Shown: positions 16,837-25,231 of the stretch, in pieces
Layout of the letters: each line of letters opens with the position of its first letter
How positions within the stretch are numbered: the stretch's first letter is position 1
Assembly: GCF_019351405.1 (NCBI RefSeq)
Contig: NZ_JAHWZX010000014.1
Location: forward strand, 2,181 to 66,180
Reading direction: 5' to 3'
DNA: 64,000 nt
DNA from: Stakelama flava
GTDB taxonomy: Bacteria; Pseudomonadota; Alphaproteobacteria; Sphingomonadales; Sphingomonadaceae
Translations under genes and position numbers: made by a program
Notes under the pieces: generated by a model
Databases searched by the model: none
Told to the model about the DNA's origin: nothing
What the model saw: only the letters and a program-made list of their open reading frames with translations

Positions 16837-18180
16837 TCACTCGATCGGTTTGGTTGAATCGAGCAGATCGGTTTCGCGGTCCCCAGCGCGTTCTTCGGCG
16901 ACTAGTTTTTCGATATGGGTTTCAGGGCGCGTGTCGGTCGCATCGCGCTTCCCCGCTGCCGTACGCGGCTTTGCGGGAACGGTTTCCGCCGCTTGCGCAC
17001 GGGCGAGCGGCAGCGGTGCGCCTTCGTCGAAGCGCAGGCGATAGATCGGCTCGGGAAGCGCGAAGCCCGCCGCTTCCAGCGCCGCCTTTGTCGCCTGAAT
17101 GGCGAGGCTTCGCCCCTTTGCGAAGTCGGTATGCGTCTGATCGACCCAGCCATAGAAGCGAAGCACGATGTTCGAATCGCCCACTTGCTGAATCACCGCA
17201 CTGGCGCGCGGCGTGTCGAGCACGAAGTCGAGGCCGTTCAGCGCGGCGAGGCCGACGCCCATCGCATCGACCGGATCGTCATCGGCATCGACGCCGAGGT
17301 CGAATTCGAAGCGGCGTTCGGGATTGCGCGTATAGTTCAGGATCACCGCCTTGAAGACGGTGCTGTTGGGGATGCGCAGATGGTTGCCGTCGAGCGTCAT
17401 CAGGATCGTCGCGCGTGAGGTGAGGCGAAGCACGCGCCCCTCCTGCCCTTCGATCACGACATGGTCGTTCGCGCGGAACGGCTGGCGCAGGCTGAGCATC
17501 AGCGAGGAGACGTAATTGTCGGCCGTGTCTCGTACCGCGAAGCCGAGTGCGATGCCGATCACGCCCGCCCCGCCGAGCACCGCGCCGAGCAGCGCGGTCG
17601 CACCGAGTATCTCAAGCGCCGCTACCAGCCCCAGAACGACGAAGACGAAGCGGATCGAGGTTTGCAGCAATTCGGCCAGGAAGATATTGGGCGCGATCCA
17701 GCGCCAGAAACGGTTCCGCCCGGCAAGCAGATAGCCCAGCGCGGCGATCAGCGCGGCGATACCGACCGCGACGGCAAGCAGCGGCAGCGCTCGCAACAGC
17801 GCGCGCAGATCGGCACCGAACTGGCCCAGCGCGGGCGACAGATTCTGCTGCACCGCCAAATCGCGGTCGATATCGTTCTGCACCGTAACCACGCCCGATA
17901 CGCGTTCGGCGATCGCCCCGGCGCGTTCGGCATCCGCCGCGCCCGCCACAGATCCGGAAAGCGTGGCCACCCCCGACGCCACGGTGACACGCACCGAACG
18001 GAGCGATTCGATCTGTGCGAAAATGGCGCGGATGCGGGCCGCGACCTCGCGATCCTGCGCATCGCTCACCGCTTCGGTGGAAATGGCGGGCGAAGCCTGC
18101 GGCGCGGGGGTGCTGGCATTTTGCGCGGTGGCGGGCATGGCCGCAAGCGCGAGCAGCAGGACGATAATGCAGCGGATCAT
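16837..18180 (-). CDS. Mechanosensitive channel of MscS family with N-terminal BON domain
   Basis: The 447-residue protein has a signal peptide (MIRCIIVLLLALAAMPATAQ) and a periplasmic BON domain (about residues 45-110: ARIRAIFAQIESLRSVRVTVASGVATLSGSV). Three to four membrane helices (about 130-235) end in the pore helix AVLGGAGVIGIALGFAVRDTADNYVSS. The MscS beta domain (DHVVIEGQEGRVLRLTSRATIL, IPNSTVFKAVILNYTRNP) and an alpha/beta domain follow. The last 60 residues are charged and low-complexity. Members release solutes at high turgor. The BON domain may tie it to the envelope; that is inference. Confidence 0.88.
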   Translation of the reverse strand: MIRCIIVLLLALAAMPATAQNASTPAPQASPAISTEAVSDAQDREVAARIRAIFAQIESLRSVRVTVASGVATLSGSVAGAADAERAGAIAERVSGVVTVQNDIDRDLAVQQNLSPALGQFGADLRALLRALPLLAVAVGIAALIAALGYLLAGRNRFWRWIAPNIFLAELLQTSIRFVFVVLGLVAALEILGATALLGAVLGGAGVIGIALGFAVRDTADNYVSSLMLSLRQPFRANDHVVIEGQEGRVLRLTSRATILMTLDGNHLRIPNSTVFKAVILNYTRNPERRFEFDLGVDADDDPVDAMGVGLAALNGLDFVLDTPRASAVIQQVGDSNIVLRFYGWVDQTHTDFAKGRSLAIQATKAALEAAGFALPEPIYRLRFDEGAPLPLARAQAAETVPAKPRTAAGKRDATDTRPETHIEKLVAEERAGDRETDLLDSTKPIE

Positions 18181-18220
18181 CGCGCCACCATGGCGCAGGC
18201 GGGCGGCGTTGATAAGCCCG

Positions 18221-18544
18221 TCAGTGGATGGCGCGAAGGTCTTTGCCCACTTGTTCCAGCATGGCGTCGGTCAGCTTGCCGCCGGTATAGGGCTGAAATT
18301 CGCGCAGACTCATCTGTTTGAACTTGTCGAGGTTTTCGTCGGTGCTCAGCCCGGGCAGATGCTTGTCGAGCACCGCACGGGCGCGTTCATCGGCGATCAG
18401 CGTCCCGATCGGAGTATCCAGGTCGAACAACGCAAGGGTAAGTCCGCTTTGCGGGGCCGGCGTCTCGTCGGGCACGGTCTGCGCCACGGCAGGCGTGGCG
18501 ATGGCGAATGCGATCAGCGCGGATGCGGCAATACGCAGGGACAT
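18221..18544 (-). CDS. Small exported protein of unknown function
   Basis: A 107-residue protein with a signal peptide (MSLRIAASALIAFAIATPAVAQ). The mature part is about 85 residues: LALFDLDTPIGTLIADERARAVLDKHLPGLST, then FKQMSLREFQPYTGG and LTDAMLEQVGKDLRAI. The DTPIGTLIAD and helical C-terminal pattern look like a small conserved periplasmic protein that sphingomonads carry, but I cannot name a family. It lies between mscS and the F0 operon in the same direction; 40 bp separate it from mscS. Confidence 0.7.
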   Translation of the reverse strand: MSLRIAASALIAFAIATPAVAQTVPDETPAPQSGLTLALFDLDTPIGTLIADERARAVLDKHLPGLSTDENLDKFKQMSLREFQPYTGGKLTDAMLEQVGKDLRAIH

Positions 18545-18649
18545 GGCGATACCTTTCTACCCGCCGGCAAAAAAGCGAAAGCGCCGGCCCGGACTGTTTT
18601 AGCCCAGGCAGCGGCGCTCGCGCAAAAACAATCGTTCGAACTGAAAGCC

Positions 18650-18669
18650 GGGACGCGATCACGCGCCCC
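18650..18669 (-). terminator. Hairpin after F0 ATP synthase operon
   Basis: Eight-base arms GGGACGCG (18650-18657) and CGCGCCCC (18662-18669) pair around a four-base loop, with one G-U pair on the RNA of the minus strand. The hairpin begins 11 bases after the last F0 gene. A short run of T residues follows only some 25 bases later, so efficiency is uncertain. Confidence 0.4.
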
Positions 18670-18679
18670 GCCGCACCGA

Positions 18680-19243
18680 TCAGTTGAGCCGGCCCAGCCC
18701 CGCAATCGTCCGGTCGACCATTTCGCGGTCCGCGGCAACGTCATGCTTCGCGGCAATCACCCTGCCCGCCGCAAGCGCTGCTGCATCAGCCGCCTTGGCG
18801 CGAACATCGGCAATCGCCTGACGTTCGGCGGCGGCGATCTTGTCCTCCGCCATCTTCTGACGACGTTTGGTCAGTTCCTCGGCATCGGCATGCGCCTTGG
18901 CGACGATGTCCTTCGCCTCGTCCTGCGCATGGGCCAGGATCGCATCGGCGTCGCCGGCGCTTGCCTGATGCCGGCGTTTCGCTTCGGCCAGCAGCGCTTC
19001 GGCTTCCGACCGGATCGATTGCGCCTCGTCGAGTTGGCGGCGCGCCTCGGCGATCTTGTCGTCCAGCGCTTTTGCGATCAGCTTCGGGAATTTGAAGACG
19101 AAGATCGCCAGCAAAAGAAAGATGGTGACGCCCCAATAGACCCATCCCTCTGCTGAGAAGCCGAGAAGTTCGGGGCCATGGGCGCCATGCGCCACCGCCT
19201 GATGCGCGTCGATCGTATCCACGACATGTTCACTATTGATCAT
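18680..19243 (-). CDS. atpF: F0F1 ATP synthase subunit b
   Basis: One of the two peripheral-stalk subunits that hold F1 to the membrane sector. The 187 residues include one membrane helix (WVYWGVTIFLLLAIFVFKFP, about 34-53), followed by a long charged coiled coil rich in Ala, Glu, Lys and Asp. An N-terminal extension of about 30 residues precedes the helix. It is the last gene of the F0 operon. Split b and b' genes are normal in alphaproteobacteria; this one resembles the b branch, the preceding one b'. Confidence 0.9.
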   Translation of the reverse strand: MINSEHVVDTIDAHQAVAHGAHGPELLGFSAEGWVYWGVTIFLLLAIFVFKFPKLIAKALDDKIAEARRQLDEAQSIRSEAEALLAEAKRRHQASAGDADAILAHAQDEAKDIVAKAHADAEELTKRRQKMAEDKIAAAERQAIADVRAKAADAAALAAGRVIAAKHDVAADREMVDRTIAGLGRLN

Positions 19244-19253
19244 GATCGCCTCG

Positions 19254-19736
19254 TCAAGCCAGCGCCGCGCGCGCCGCCGCCTGCGTTTCAGCGGGATCGG
19301 GGCGTGAACCGGTCAGTTTCTCGACGATATCGCCGGCGGCTTCGGCGGCGACCGCCTCGATTTCCCCGATCGCCTTTGCGCGGCGTTCGGCGAGCGCTGC
19401 TTCAGCAGTTTCGACCTTGCTGTGAAGCATCCGGTTGGTCTCGGCGTTGTTCGCCTCGATCTCCCGCGCGGCTGCGGCGCGTGCTTCGGCCACCCGGGCG
19501 CGCGCCTTGTCCTGCGCAGTGGCGACGCCGGCTTCATATTCCGCCTGCATGTGATCGGCCTCGGCCTTTGCACGTTCGGCGGACGTAAGGTCGCCCATCA
19601 CCTTTTTTTCACGAGCATCAATCGTCCGCCCCAGGCGCGGCAGCGTCGTCTGCACGATCACGAAATAGAGAATCGCGAACGCAACGACGAGCCAAACCAT
19701 CTGGGGCACGAAATTCGCCGGTTCAAATTGAGGCAT
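19254..19736 (-). CDS. atpF': F0F1 ATP synthase subunit b'
   Basis: The second peripheral-stalk subunit, 160 residues long. The membrane helix near the N terminus (FVPQMVWLVVAFAILYFVIV, about 9-28) is followed by LPRLGRTIDAREKKVMGDL, the conserved junction of b' proteins, and a coiled coil. The heterodimer with subunit b forms the stator. The gene is ten bases from atpF and 39 bases after atpE on the same transcript. Confidence 0.92.
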   Translation of the reverse strand: MPQFEPANFVPQMVWLVVAFAILYFVIVQTTLPRLGRTIDAREKKVMGDLTSAERAKAEADHMQAEYEAGVATAQDKARARVAEARAAAAREIEANNAETNRMLHSKVETAEAALAERRAKAIGEIEAVAAEAAGDIVEKLTGSRPDPAETQAAARAALA

Positions 19737-19775
19737 GGGTCAGACCTTACAGATGCGGTTGCAGTCGGTGTCGGC

Positions 19776-20003
19776 TCAGCCCGCAAATGCGAGGTAGAGC
19801 GCGACGACCGCCGCGATCAGGCCGAGCGCCTCAACCACGGCGAAGCCCAGGAACAGGCGGCCGGCGATACGCGGTTCGGCTTCGGGATTGCGGAACGCGC
19901 CGAGGACGTGCGAACCGAAGATGTAGCCCACGCCGATACCGGCGAGACCCGCACCCATCGCCGCAAGACCGGCGCCAATGAACTTTGCTGCTTCTGCGTC
20001 CAT
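19776..20003 (-). CDS. atpE: F0F1 ATP synthase subunit c
   Basis: The proteolipid of the rotor ring, 75 residues with two membrane helices. The polar loop carries FRNPEAEPRI, equivalent to the R-Q/N-P loop that contacts gamma and epsilon. The proton-carrying acidic residue is E58 in FAVVEALGLIAAV. It has the glycine-rich first helix (GAGLAAMGAGLAGIGVGYIFG) typical of tight ring packing. The sequence fits H+-coupled alphaproteobacterial c subunits: the sodium-binding pattern is not evident. Confidence 0.95.
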   Translation of the reverse strand: MDAEAAKFIGAGLAAMGAGLAGIGVGYIFGSHVLGAFRNPEAEPRIAGRLFLGFAVVEALGLIAAVVALYLAFAG

Positions 20004-20037
20004 GTTGATACCCTTTTCGTGAAGTCAGTGGTTGAAA

Positions 20038-20793
20038 TTAGTGAAGGTTGATCGCGTCGTTCAGATAGATCGAAGCGAGCAGTGCGAACACATAGGCCTG
20101 GATCAGCGCGATCAGCAGTTCGAGCGCAGACAGCGCCACGTTCACCGCGAGCGGTACGATGCCGAAGACATAGGGAAGCGCGCCGAACGATCCAAGCGCG
20201 ACCACGAAGGTGCCGAACACCTTCAACAGCACGTGCCCCGCGGTCATGTTGGCGAACAGCCGGATGGCCAGCGTGAACGGACGTACCAGGAAGCTGACCA
20301 CCTCGATCGGCATGATGAACAGCGCAAGCGCGGGGTGCATCCCCTTGGGCCAGAAAAAGGTGAAGAAGTGCAGGCCGTGATTGACCAGCCCGACGATCAC
20401 GACGATCAGAAACACGATCAGCGCCAGCGCCAGCGTCACCGCGATATGGCTCGTCGGCGTGAACGATCCTACCCAGGGCACGAGGCCCAGCAGGTTGCAG
20501 ACCAGCACGAACACGAAGACCGAGAAGATCAACGGGACATAGGCCTTGCCCTTCGACCCGACATTTTCGTCGACCACGCCGACCACGAAGTCATAGACAT
20601 ATTCCAGCGCGGCCTGCCAGCGGCCGGGAACCAGCGTCGGCTTCATCGTGCCGATCACCATGAACGCGGCGATCACGACCAGCGCGACAAGCATCCACAG
20701 CGCGGAATTGGTGAAGGAAACATCGTATCCGGACACGCTGAGCGGATGCAGCGTGCGGATCGCGAATTGTTCCATCGGATTGTTGGCGGACAT
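20038..20793 (-). CDS. atpB: F0F1 ATP synthase subunit a
   Basis: The stator subunit forming the two proton half-channels. The 251 residues contain five to six hydrophobic helices. The essential arginine lies in PFTLAIRLFANMTAGHVLL, and the last helix has LELLIALIQAYVFALLASIYL. Length and motifs are normal. The gene starts with ATG at 20793, 14 bases after atpI. Confidence 0.96.
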   Translation of the reverse strand: MSANNPMEQFAIRTLHPLSVSGYDVSFTNSALWMLVALVVIAAFMVIGTMKPTLVPGRWQAALEYVYDFVVGVVDENVGSKGKAYVPLIFSVFVFVLVCNLLGLVPWVGSFTPTSHIAVTLALALIVFLIVVIVGLVNHGLHFFTFFWPKGMHPALALFIMPIEVVSFLVRPFTLAIRLFANMTAGHVLLKVFGTFVVALGSFGALPYVFGIVPLAVNVALSALELLIALIQAYVFALLASIYLNDAINLH

Positions 20794-20807
20794 GGGTCTT
20801 CAGGGCC

Positions 20808-21119
20808 CTATCGGTCGGTGGTGAGATCGGTGTCGAACTGCTTCGACGTCGACATCGCGCGGCGCAAGCCGGCGGCGAAACCCAGAACGAGGAAGACGAT
20901 CATCAGCCACGGTGCGGTGTTCAGCCACTTGTCGAGCAAGAGACCGATGACCGCGCCGACGATGACGGCACCGACAAATTCGATCCCCACGGCCCAGCCG
21001 CGCGTTTCCGCGCGCCCTTCCGCCGCGTGATCGACCTTCGAACGCTGCATATGCGCCGCCTTCGCATCGGCGATGCGCTTGTCGAGGTCGTCGGTTCCGT
21101 TCCGGCCTTCGTCTGCCAA
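20808..21119 (-). CDS. atpI: ATP synthase accessory protein AtpI
   Basis: AtpI is a small membrane protein thought to help assemble the c ring. The 103-residue protein has a charged N-terminal tail (LDKRIADAKAAHMQR) and two membrane helices (VGAVIVGAVIGLLLDKWL and WLMIVFLVLGFAAGLRRAM), the usual AtpI topology. It is the first gene of the F0 operon. The start appears to be TTG at 21119, with AGGA about ten bases before it; no ATG in frame preserves the family length. The 200-bp gap upstream should hold the operon promoter, which I could not pin down. Confidence 0.85.
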   Translation of the reverse strand: MADEGRNGTDDLDKRIADAKAAHMQRSKVDHAAEGRAETRGWAVGIEFVGAVIVGAVIGLLLDKWLNTAPWLMIVFLVLGFAAGLRRAMSTSKQFDTDLTTDR

Positions 21120-21267
21120 CGTCTTGTAATCCTGATATGAAAAATGCCGTCGCGTTCAGCGCGACGACACAAAGCATCGTGGACCCGCGCCCTTGATGCG
21201 GCGCCGGTTTAGAAAGGGGTAACAACCGAGTCAACACCAGCGCGAACCGCGCGGGCGTCACAATATG

Positions 21268-21301
21268 CCCCGGCCCCGCCTCAAACGGCGAAAAGCCGGG
21301 G
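21268..21301 (-). terminator. Hairpin after ydbH-ynbE-ydbL operon
   Basis: The seven-base arms CCCCGGC (21268-21274) and GCCGGGG (21295-21301) enclose an inner CGCC/GGCG pairing. It begins 20 bases after the ydbL stop on the minus strand, and separates this operon from the F0 operon that follows in the same direction. There is no clear T tract. Confidence 0.4.
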
Positions 21302-21320
21302 GTCGCGCACCGTCAAAGAC

Positions 21321-21701
21321 TTACGCGCAACGCGGGTCGCGATCGGGCGCGCCGCTGCCGCGCTTTTTCCAAGCACCCGACGGCGTCTGGTACATTTCGC
21401 CGGGATCAGTGCGCGCGATTAGGTTGCAGCCGGTGGTGAAGGCGAATTGTTCGACCGTGGCCCCATTAGCCTGCGCCTTCTGGGTGTAGGCGGCCTTGCG
21501 CTTGATGTTCACGTCGTTGACGATCTTGCGCAGCTCGGCCGTCGCGCTGCCGACAATGCCCAGATAGCCGTCGGGCTGTTCTCCGACGAGTCCCTGGCTC
21601 TTCGCCTGTTGCCAGCTCATCGACTGCGCCAGCGCGGGCGCGGCGATGCCGCCGGCGGCAAGAGCGCCGATACCGAGCGCGAGAGCGATTTTATTCATCA
21701 T
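21321..21701 (-). CDS. ydbL: YdbL family periplasmic protein (DUF1318)
   Basis: A 126-residue exported protein with signal peptide (ALALGIGALAAGGIAAPALAQ). The mature part has the YdbL pattern: QAKSQGLVGEQPDGYLGIV, LRKIVNDVNIKRKAAYTQKAQANG, then TVEQFAFTTGCNLIARTDPGEMYQTPSG. In E. coli, YdbL works with YnbE and the AsmA-like YdbH in phospholipid transport to the outer membrane. The start ATG overlaps the ynbE stop as ATGA. Two ATGs stand in tandem at 21701 and 21698. Confidence 0.9.
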   Translation of the reverse strand: MMNKIALALGIGALAAGGIAAPALAQSMSWQQAKSQGLVGEQPDGYLGIVGSATAELRKIVNDVNIKRKAAYTQKAQANGATVEQFAFTTGCNLIARTDPGEMYQTPSGAWKKRGSGAPDRDPRCA

Positions 21702-21943
21702 GATCCTGATCCGCCAAAAATATCCGGGTTGTCCTCGATTAAATTCTTCGATTCGTTATCGAGTCGATATACCACTTCCTGCGTCACGTTGATGTTAAGG
21801 TCGATCTGGATCGGTTTTTCGGGTGCGTTGATCGTCACGCACCCGCCGATCGAAACCAGCCCGGCGATCAGCGCCGCCGACATCATCACGGCATTCCGGC
21901 CGCCGCGCTCCGCATTATCGTTCATCAATCCTGTCCGCATCAT
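21698..21943 (-). CDS. ynbE: YnbE family outer-membrane lipoprotein
   Basis: This 81-residue protein has a lipoprotein signal (SAALIAGLVSIGGC, with the lipidated Cys at about 35). A short mature part follows: VTINAPEKPIQIDLNINVTQEVVYRLDNESKNLIEDN, the YnbE pattern with predicted beta strands. In E. coli, YnbE stacks on YdbH to complete a bridge between the membranes. The N terminus before the signal is long (about 18 residues), so the real start may be a downstream ATG such as codon 7. It overlaps ydbH and ydbL by four bases each. Confidence 0.88.
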   Translation of the reverse strand: MMRTGLMNDNAERGGRNAVMMSAALIAGLVSIGGCVTINAPEKPIQIDLNINVTQEVVYRLDNESKNLIEDNPDIFGGSGS

Positions 21944-24900
21944 TGCATATCCCTGCTTTCGCCCGCCTGAACATTCGTTCGGGCCCCCGCTTCGCTTTCG
22001 GCATCGCCGCCATTTTCCGTCTTTGCATCCCCGGCCGCGTCATTCTGCTGTTCGAGCAGAGTCGGCAGATTACGCTCGATCAGACGCGAAGGATCGTAAT
22101 AGGACTGCACCGAATCGATCAGTTGGCGGAACGGCGCCTTGATCCGGATATTGAAGAGGAAGGGCAGCTTCGCGATCCGGTCGGTCAGGAAATTATGCTT
22201 CGCGCCTTCGCCCTGCTTCACGCCCGAAAAGCGAATCTGCGTAATCATGTCGCCCGCAAGCGGCCCGTTCATGTCGATCGACAGTTCGTCATAGCGCAGC
22301 GAACGAAGCGCCTGAAAGGCGACATTGCCCCAATAGCCCAGATCCTTCTGCCCTATTTCCCCGACATAGGCGAGCGACCCGCCCTTGCGCGAATCGAGAT
22401 GCCCGCCCTCGATTCGCCCGCCTTCAGTGTCGAAAATCATCGGCAGCACGCCGTCGAATGTCCCGGTAGCGTTCAGATTGTCGAAATCGAACTGTTGCAG
22501 AAACTGGTCCGCCTCCATCGCTTTTACGTGGAAGGTCAGCCGCTTGTCCTTTTCTCCACCGAAATCGAGCACGGTCGTATCGAGCGTCAGGTCACCGCCC
22601 GCGAACGGCCAGTGCCCGCTGTCGATCCGCACCTGCTGTTCGCCGAGCAGCTTGTAATGAAATTCGCCATCGCGCGCGACGATGCCGGGATTGATCTCCG
22701 CCACGGTCGCGACCTGATCGGGCGCGGATACCAGCCCCAAAAGGTCGGTGAAATGCAAATCGGTCGAAAGCCCGCTGACTGTTCCGAATGCGGCGGCGAG
22801 ATCGGTCCCCGCGGTATGGAAATCGCCGGTGCTCGTCACGCCTTCCCGGCCCCAGGCGATATGCCCCATGCCCGTCAGCGTGCCATCGACATTGGCGACG
22901 ACGCCGAGCGCCAGATTGGTGAGATCGGTGGGCTGAAGCGCGTCAGGCGCAAAGGTGATGCCCGGCATGGCGAGATCGGCATGCCCCGCGCCCGAGTTCA
23001 GATCGTGGGTCAGCGTGACATCGGTCACCTTCACGTCCGTATCCGGGGTTTTCAGCGTACCCCCGGCGATAATATCGCTGCCGGCCAGCGTCAGGTGGAA
23101 ATCGTCGCTTGCCAGCGGCTTGAAACGCGGCGATGCTGCCGTGTCGGAGACGGTCAGCCCGCCGTCGAGCGTGAGCGTCCCGTTTTCCAGCCGCCAGTCA
23201 CCCGCCGCGTCCGACATGGCGAGCGGCACATTGCCGATTTGCCCCGCCCCGCCGGTAAAGCCGCCTGCGACGACAGAACCATTCACCCGGCCGGTGATCG
23301 TCGCGGCATCGATCCGGGTCATGCTCGCTTCGCTGCCCAGCCGCGCCTTCACATCAGCAAGTGCAAAGCCGGTATCGGTCAGGCGGAATTCGGTGTTTCC
23401 GGCGGCGAGGGTAAGCGGCGTGCCGCCGATCCGTCCGGTAAGTTGCGGCGCGGCGATCCGTGCGCCGCCCGACAGCTTAGCCCCCGCGAGGCGGACCAGC
23501 GCATCGCCGTTCGGGCACAGCCGAACGCGTGCGGAATCGAGCACCAGGCCGGAGATTGCGAGCCGGTCGAACCCAGCGGGTACGCAGGCGCGATTCACGG
23601 TCAGCCGGGTGCCGCCATCCCAATCGGCGTCGAGCGGCAGGCTGAGCCGGTCGACGCGCCCGTCGCCGAGCGGCCCCGACAGCGTCAGTCGGGTCGAAAG
23701 CCGGGTGCTGCCATCTGGGGCGGCGCTGAACCGGACCGGGGTCAGGTCGATCCGCGCATCGCCCGCCCGATAGGGCGCAATCACCGCTGTTCCTGTAACC
23801 GGCGTATAGGGGGCACGCTGGCTGAGCCGGACCGCCGCATCGGGCAGGCCCCCGCCCGATGTGCTGACCAGCCCGTTGAGCGTCATCGCCCCGTCGCTCC
23901 AGCGATAGCGCACCCCTTCCCCGCCGGACAGCGTAGCGTCGGCCCCGCTTGCGGCATGCAGGCTGGAGCGATGAAGGATAAGGAAACCGTTCTTTCCGCT
24001 CTGCTCCACCACGAGGTCGCCCGCCATATCGGCCTTGCGTCCGGCGAGTGCGAGCGAATGGCCCAGTCTGGCGAGCAGCGGCGCGACCGGTGTGCCGCTG
24101 GCCGTGGTGCCCAGCGCATCGGCGCGGGCAAGCAGAGCGCGCGAAAGATTCGCCTGCTGCACTGAAACGCTGCCGGCGAAACGGTTGCCGGCGCTGCCCA
24201 GACGATAGCGGCCGTCCAGCTTTGCCCCGGCACCCGATAATGACGGACTTTCAAAATCGGCGCTTTGCAGTTCCGCCGTACCTTCGGTTCGCTGCGGACC
24301 GCCATCAAATGTTACGGTGCCGCCAAACCCGCTCACGCTGCCCTGCGGCGCAGCCACCTGGTCCAGCTTCACCGTCGCCTGCCCCTTCCACCGATCGAGC
24401 CGTTCGCCGAGCGTTGCGTCGATGCCGCTGGCAAGGCCGCTGGCGGTTATATCGCCGCATTGCGCGCGCCCTGCACGAACCGGCCCGGCGAAGGAGGGGC
24501 GATCGTCGGCGACGCTCAGCTTCACCGCCACCGCGATTCGCTGCGCCTCGCAATCGCCCACTGCCAGGCGCGGCGACACCGCCGCCAGTCTGCCGGTAAA
24601 TCCGTCATTGAGTTTTCCCTGCCCGGCCATTTTCAGTCCGACAAGGCCATAAGGCGTTTCAAGGCGCATCCGCGCATCGGCGACGTCGACGGATAGAGCA
24701 GGAAGCGAAAAGGGTTTGCCCGATGACGCGGGAAGCAACCGGTCGATAGACCCAAGCGACAATTTGCCGTCGACCAGCTTGCCCCGGATGCGAACATGGC
24801 CGGCGCTGACTCCCGTCACCTGCGCCCCCGAAAAGGAGAGATCGGTATATAGTTCGACCCAGTCGGCAACGAGATCGGGCGAATCAGGATCGCCGATAAC

Positions 24901-25158
24901 GACATTTTCCAGCCGCTGGCGCGATACGCCCAGATCGGCGATATCGTAGCGCGCCTGAACGCCGCGCTTGCGCAATTCGTCGCGTACGAAGCTGTTTGCG
25001 ATGGGTTTGCGCTGAAGCCACAATATCGCCAGCGCGGTTGCGACCACTACCGCGATAATGGCAAGCACCCGCGCGAAACGGGGCATTCGCGGCACGCGCC
25101 GTCCCTGTCCCGCGTCGGGCTCCGTCTCTGATTGTGCGCTCACGCCGCGTTCCAACAA
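21940..25158 (-). CDS. ydbH: YdbH family AsmA-like intermembrane lipid transport protein
   Basis: A 1072-residue envelope protein with one membrane anchor near the N terminus (RVLAIIAVVVATALAILWL, about 28-46). The body is a very long repetitive beta-strand region, as in the TamB/YhdP/YdbH group, whose members form hydrophobic grooves carrying phospholipids toward the outer membrane. The C-terminal part (FAGGDLTLDTTVLDFG, FDNLNATGTFDGVLPM, GGSLAYVGEIG, DELSIDMNGPLAGDMITQIRFSGVK) is the dicarboxylate-transport/YdbH signature region. The tail is acidic and glycine-rich. ynbE and ydbL follow in a coupled operon. The divergent radC is 73 bp away. Confidence 0.88.
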   Translation of the reverse strand: MLERGVSAQSETEPDAGQGRRVPRMPRFARVLAIIAVVVATALAILWLQRKPIANSFVRDELRKRGVQARYDIADLGVSRQRLENVVIGDPDSPDLVADWVELYTDLSFSGAQVTGVSAGHVRIRGKLVDGKLSLGSIDRLLPASSGKPFSLPALSVDVADARMRLETPYGLVGLKMAGQGKLNDGFTGRLAAVSPRLAVGDCEAQRIAVAVKLSVADDRPSFAGPVRAGRAQCGDITASGLASGIDATLGERLDRWKGQATVKLDQVAAPQGSVSGFGGTVTFDGGPQRTEGTAELQSADFESPSLSGAGAKLDGRYRLGSAGNRFAGSVSVQQANLSRALLARADALGTTASGTPVAPLLARLGHSLALAGRKADMAGDLVVEQSGKNGFLILHRSSLHAASGADATLSGGEGVRYRWSDGAMTLNGLVSTSGGGLPDAAVRLSQRAPYTPVTGTAVIAPYRAGDARIDLTPVRFSAAPDGSTRLSTRLTLSGPLGDGRVDRLSLPLDADWDGGTRLTVNRACVPAGFDRLAISGLVLDSARVRLCPNGDALVRLAGAKLSGGARIAAPQLTGRIGGTPLTLAAGNTEFRLTDTGFALADVKARLGSEASMTRIDAATITGRVNGSVVAGGFTGGAGQIGNVPLAMSDAAGDWRLENGTLTLDGGLTVSDTAASPRFKPLASDDFHLTLAGSDIIAGGTLKTPDTDVKVTDVTLTHDLNSGAGHADLAMPGITFAPDALQPTDLTNLALGVVANVDGTLTGMGHIAWGREGVTSTGDFHTAGTDLAAAFGTVSGLSTDLHFTDLLGLVSAPDQVATVAEINPGIVARDGEFHYKLLGEQQVRIDSGHWPFAGGDLTLDTTVLDFGGEKDKRLTFHVKAMEADQFLQQFDFDNLNATGTFDGVLPMIFDTEGGRIEGGHLDSRKGGSLAYVGEIGQKDLGYWGNVAFQALRSLRYDELSIDMNGPLAGDMITQIRFSGVKQGEGAKHNFLTDRIAKLPFLFNIRIKAPFRQLIDSVQSYYDPSRLIERNLPTLLEQQNDAAGDAKTENGGDAESEAGARTNVQAGESRDMQ

Positions 25159-25231
25159 CTCACGCGGGCACCGTTGCCTTCCGGCAAGGCGGCGTCAAGC
25201 GCGCGATTGCGCGAAGCGCCGCCGGTGCGTA

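Noticed and set aside
25197..25231. Longer RadC start upstream of 25232
   Set aside because: The upstream residues are Arg-rich and unlike RadC, and would run into the divergent ydbH promoter region.
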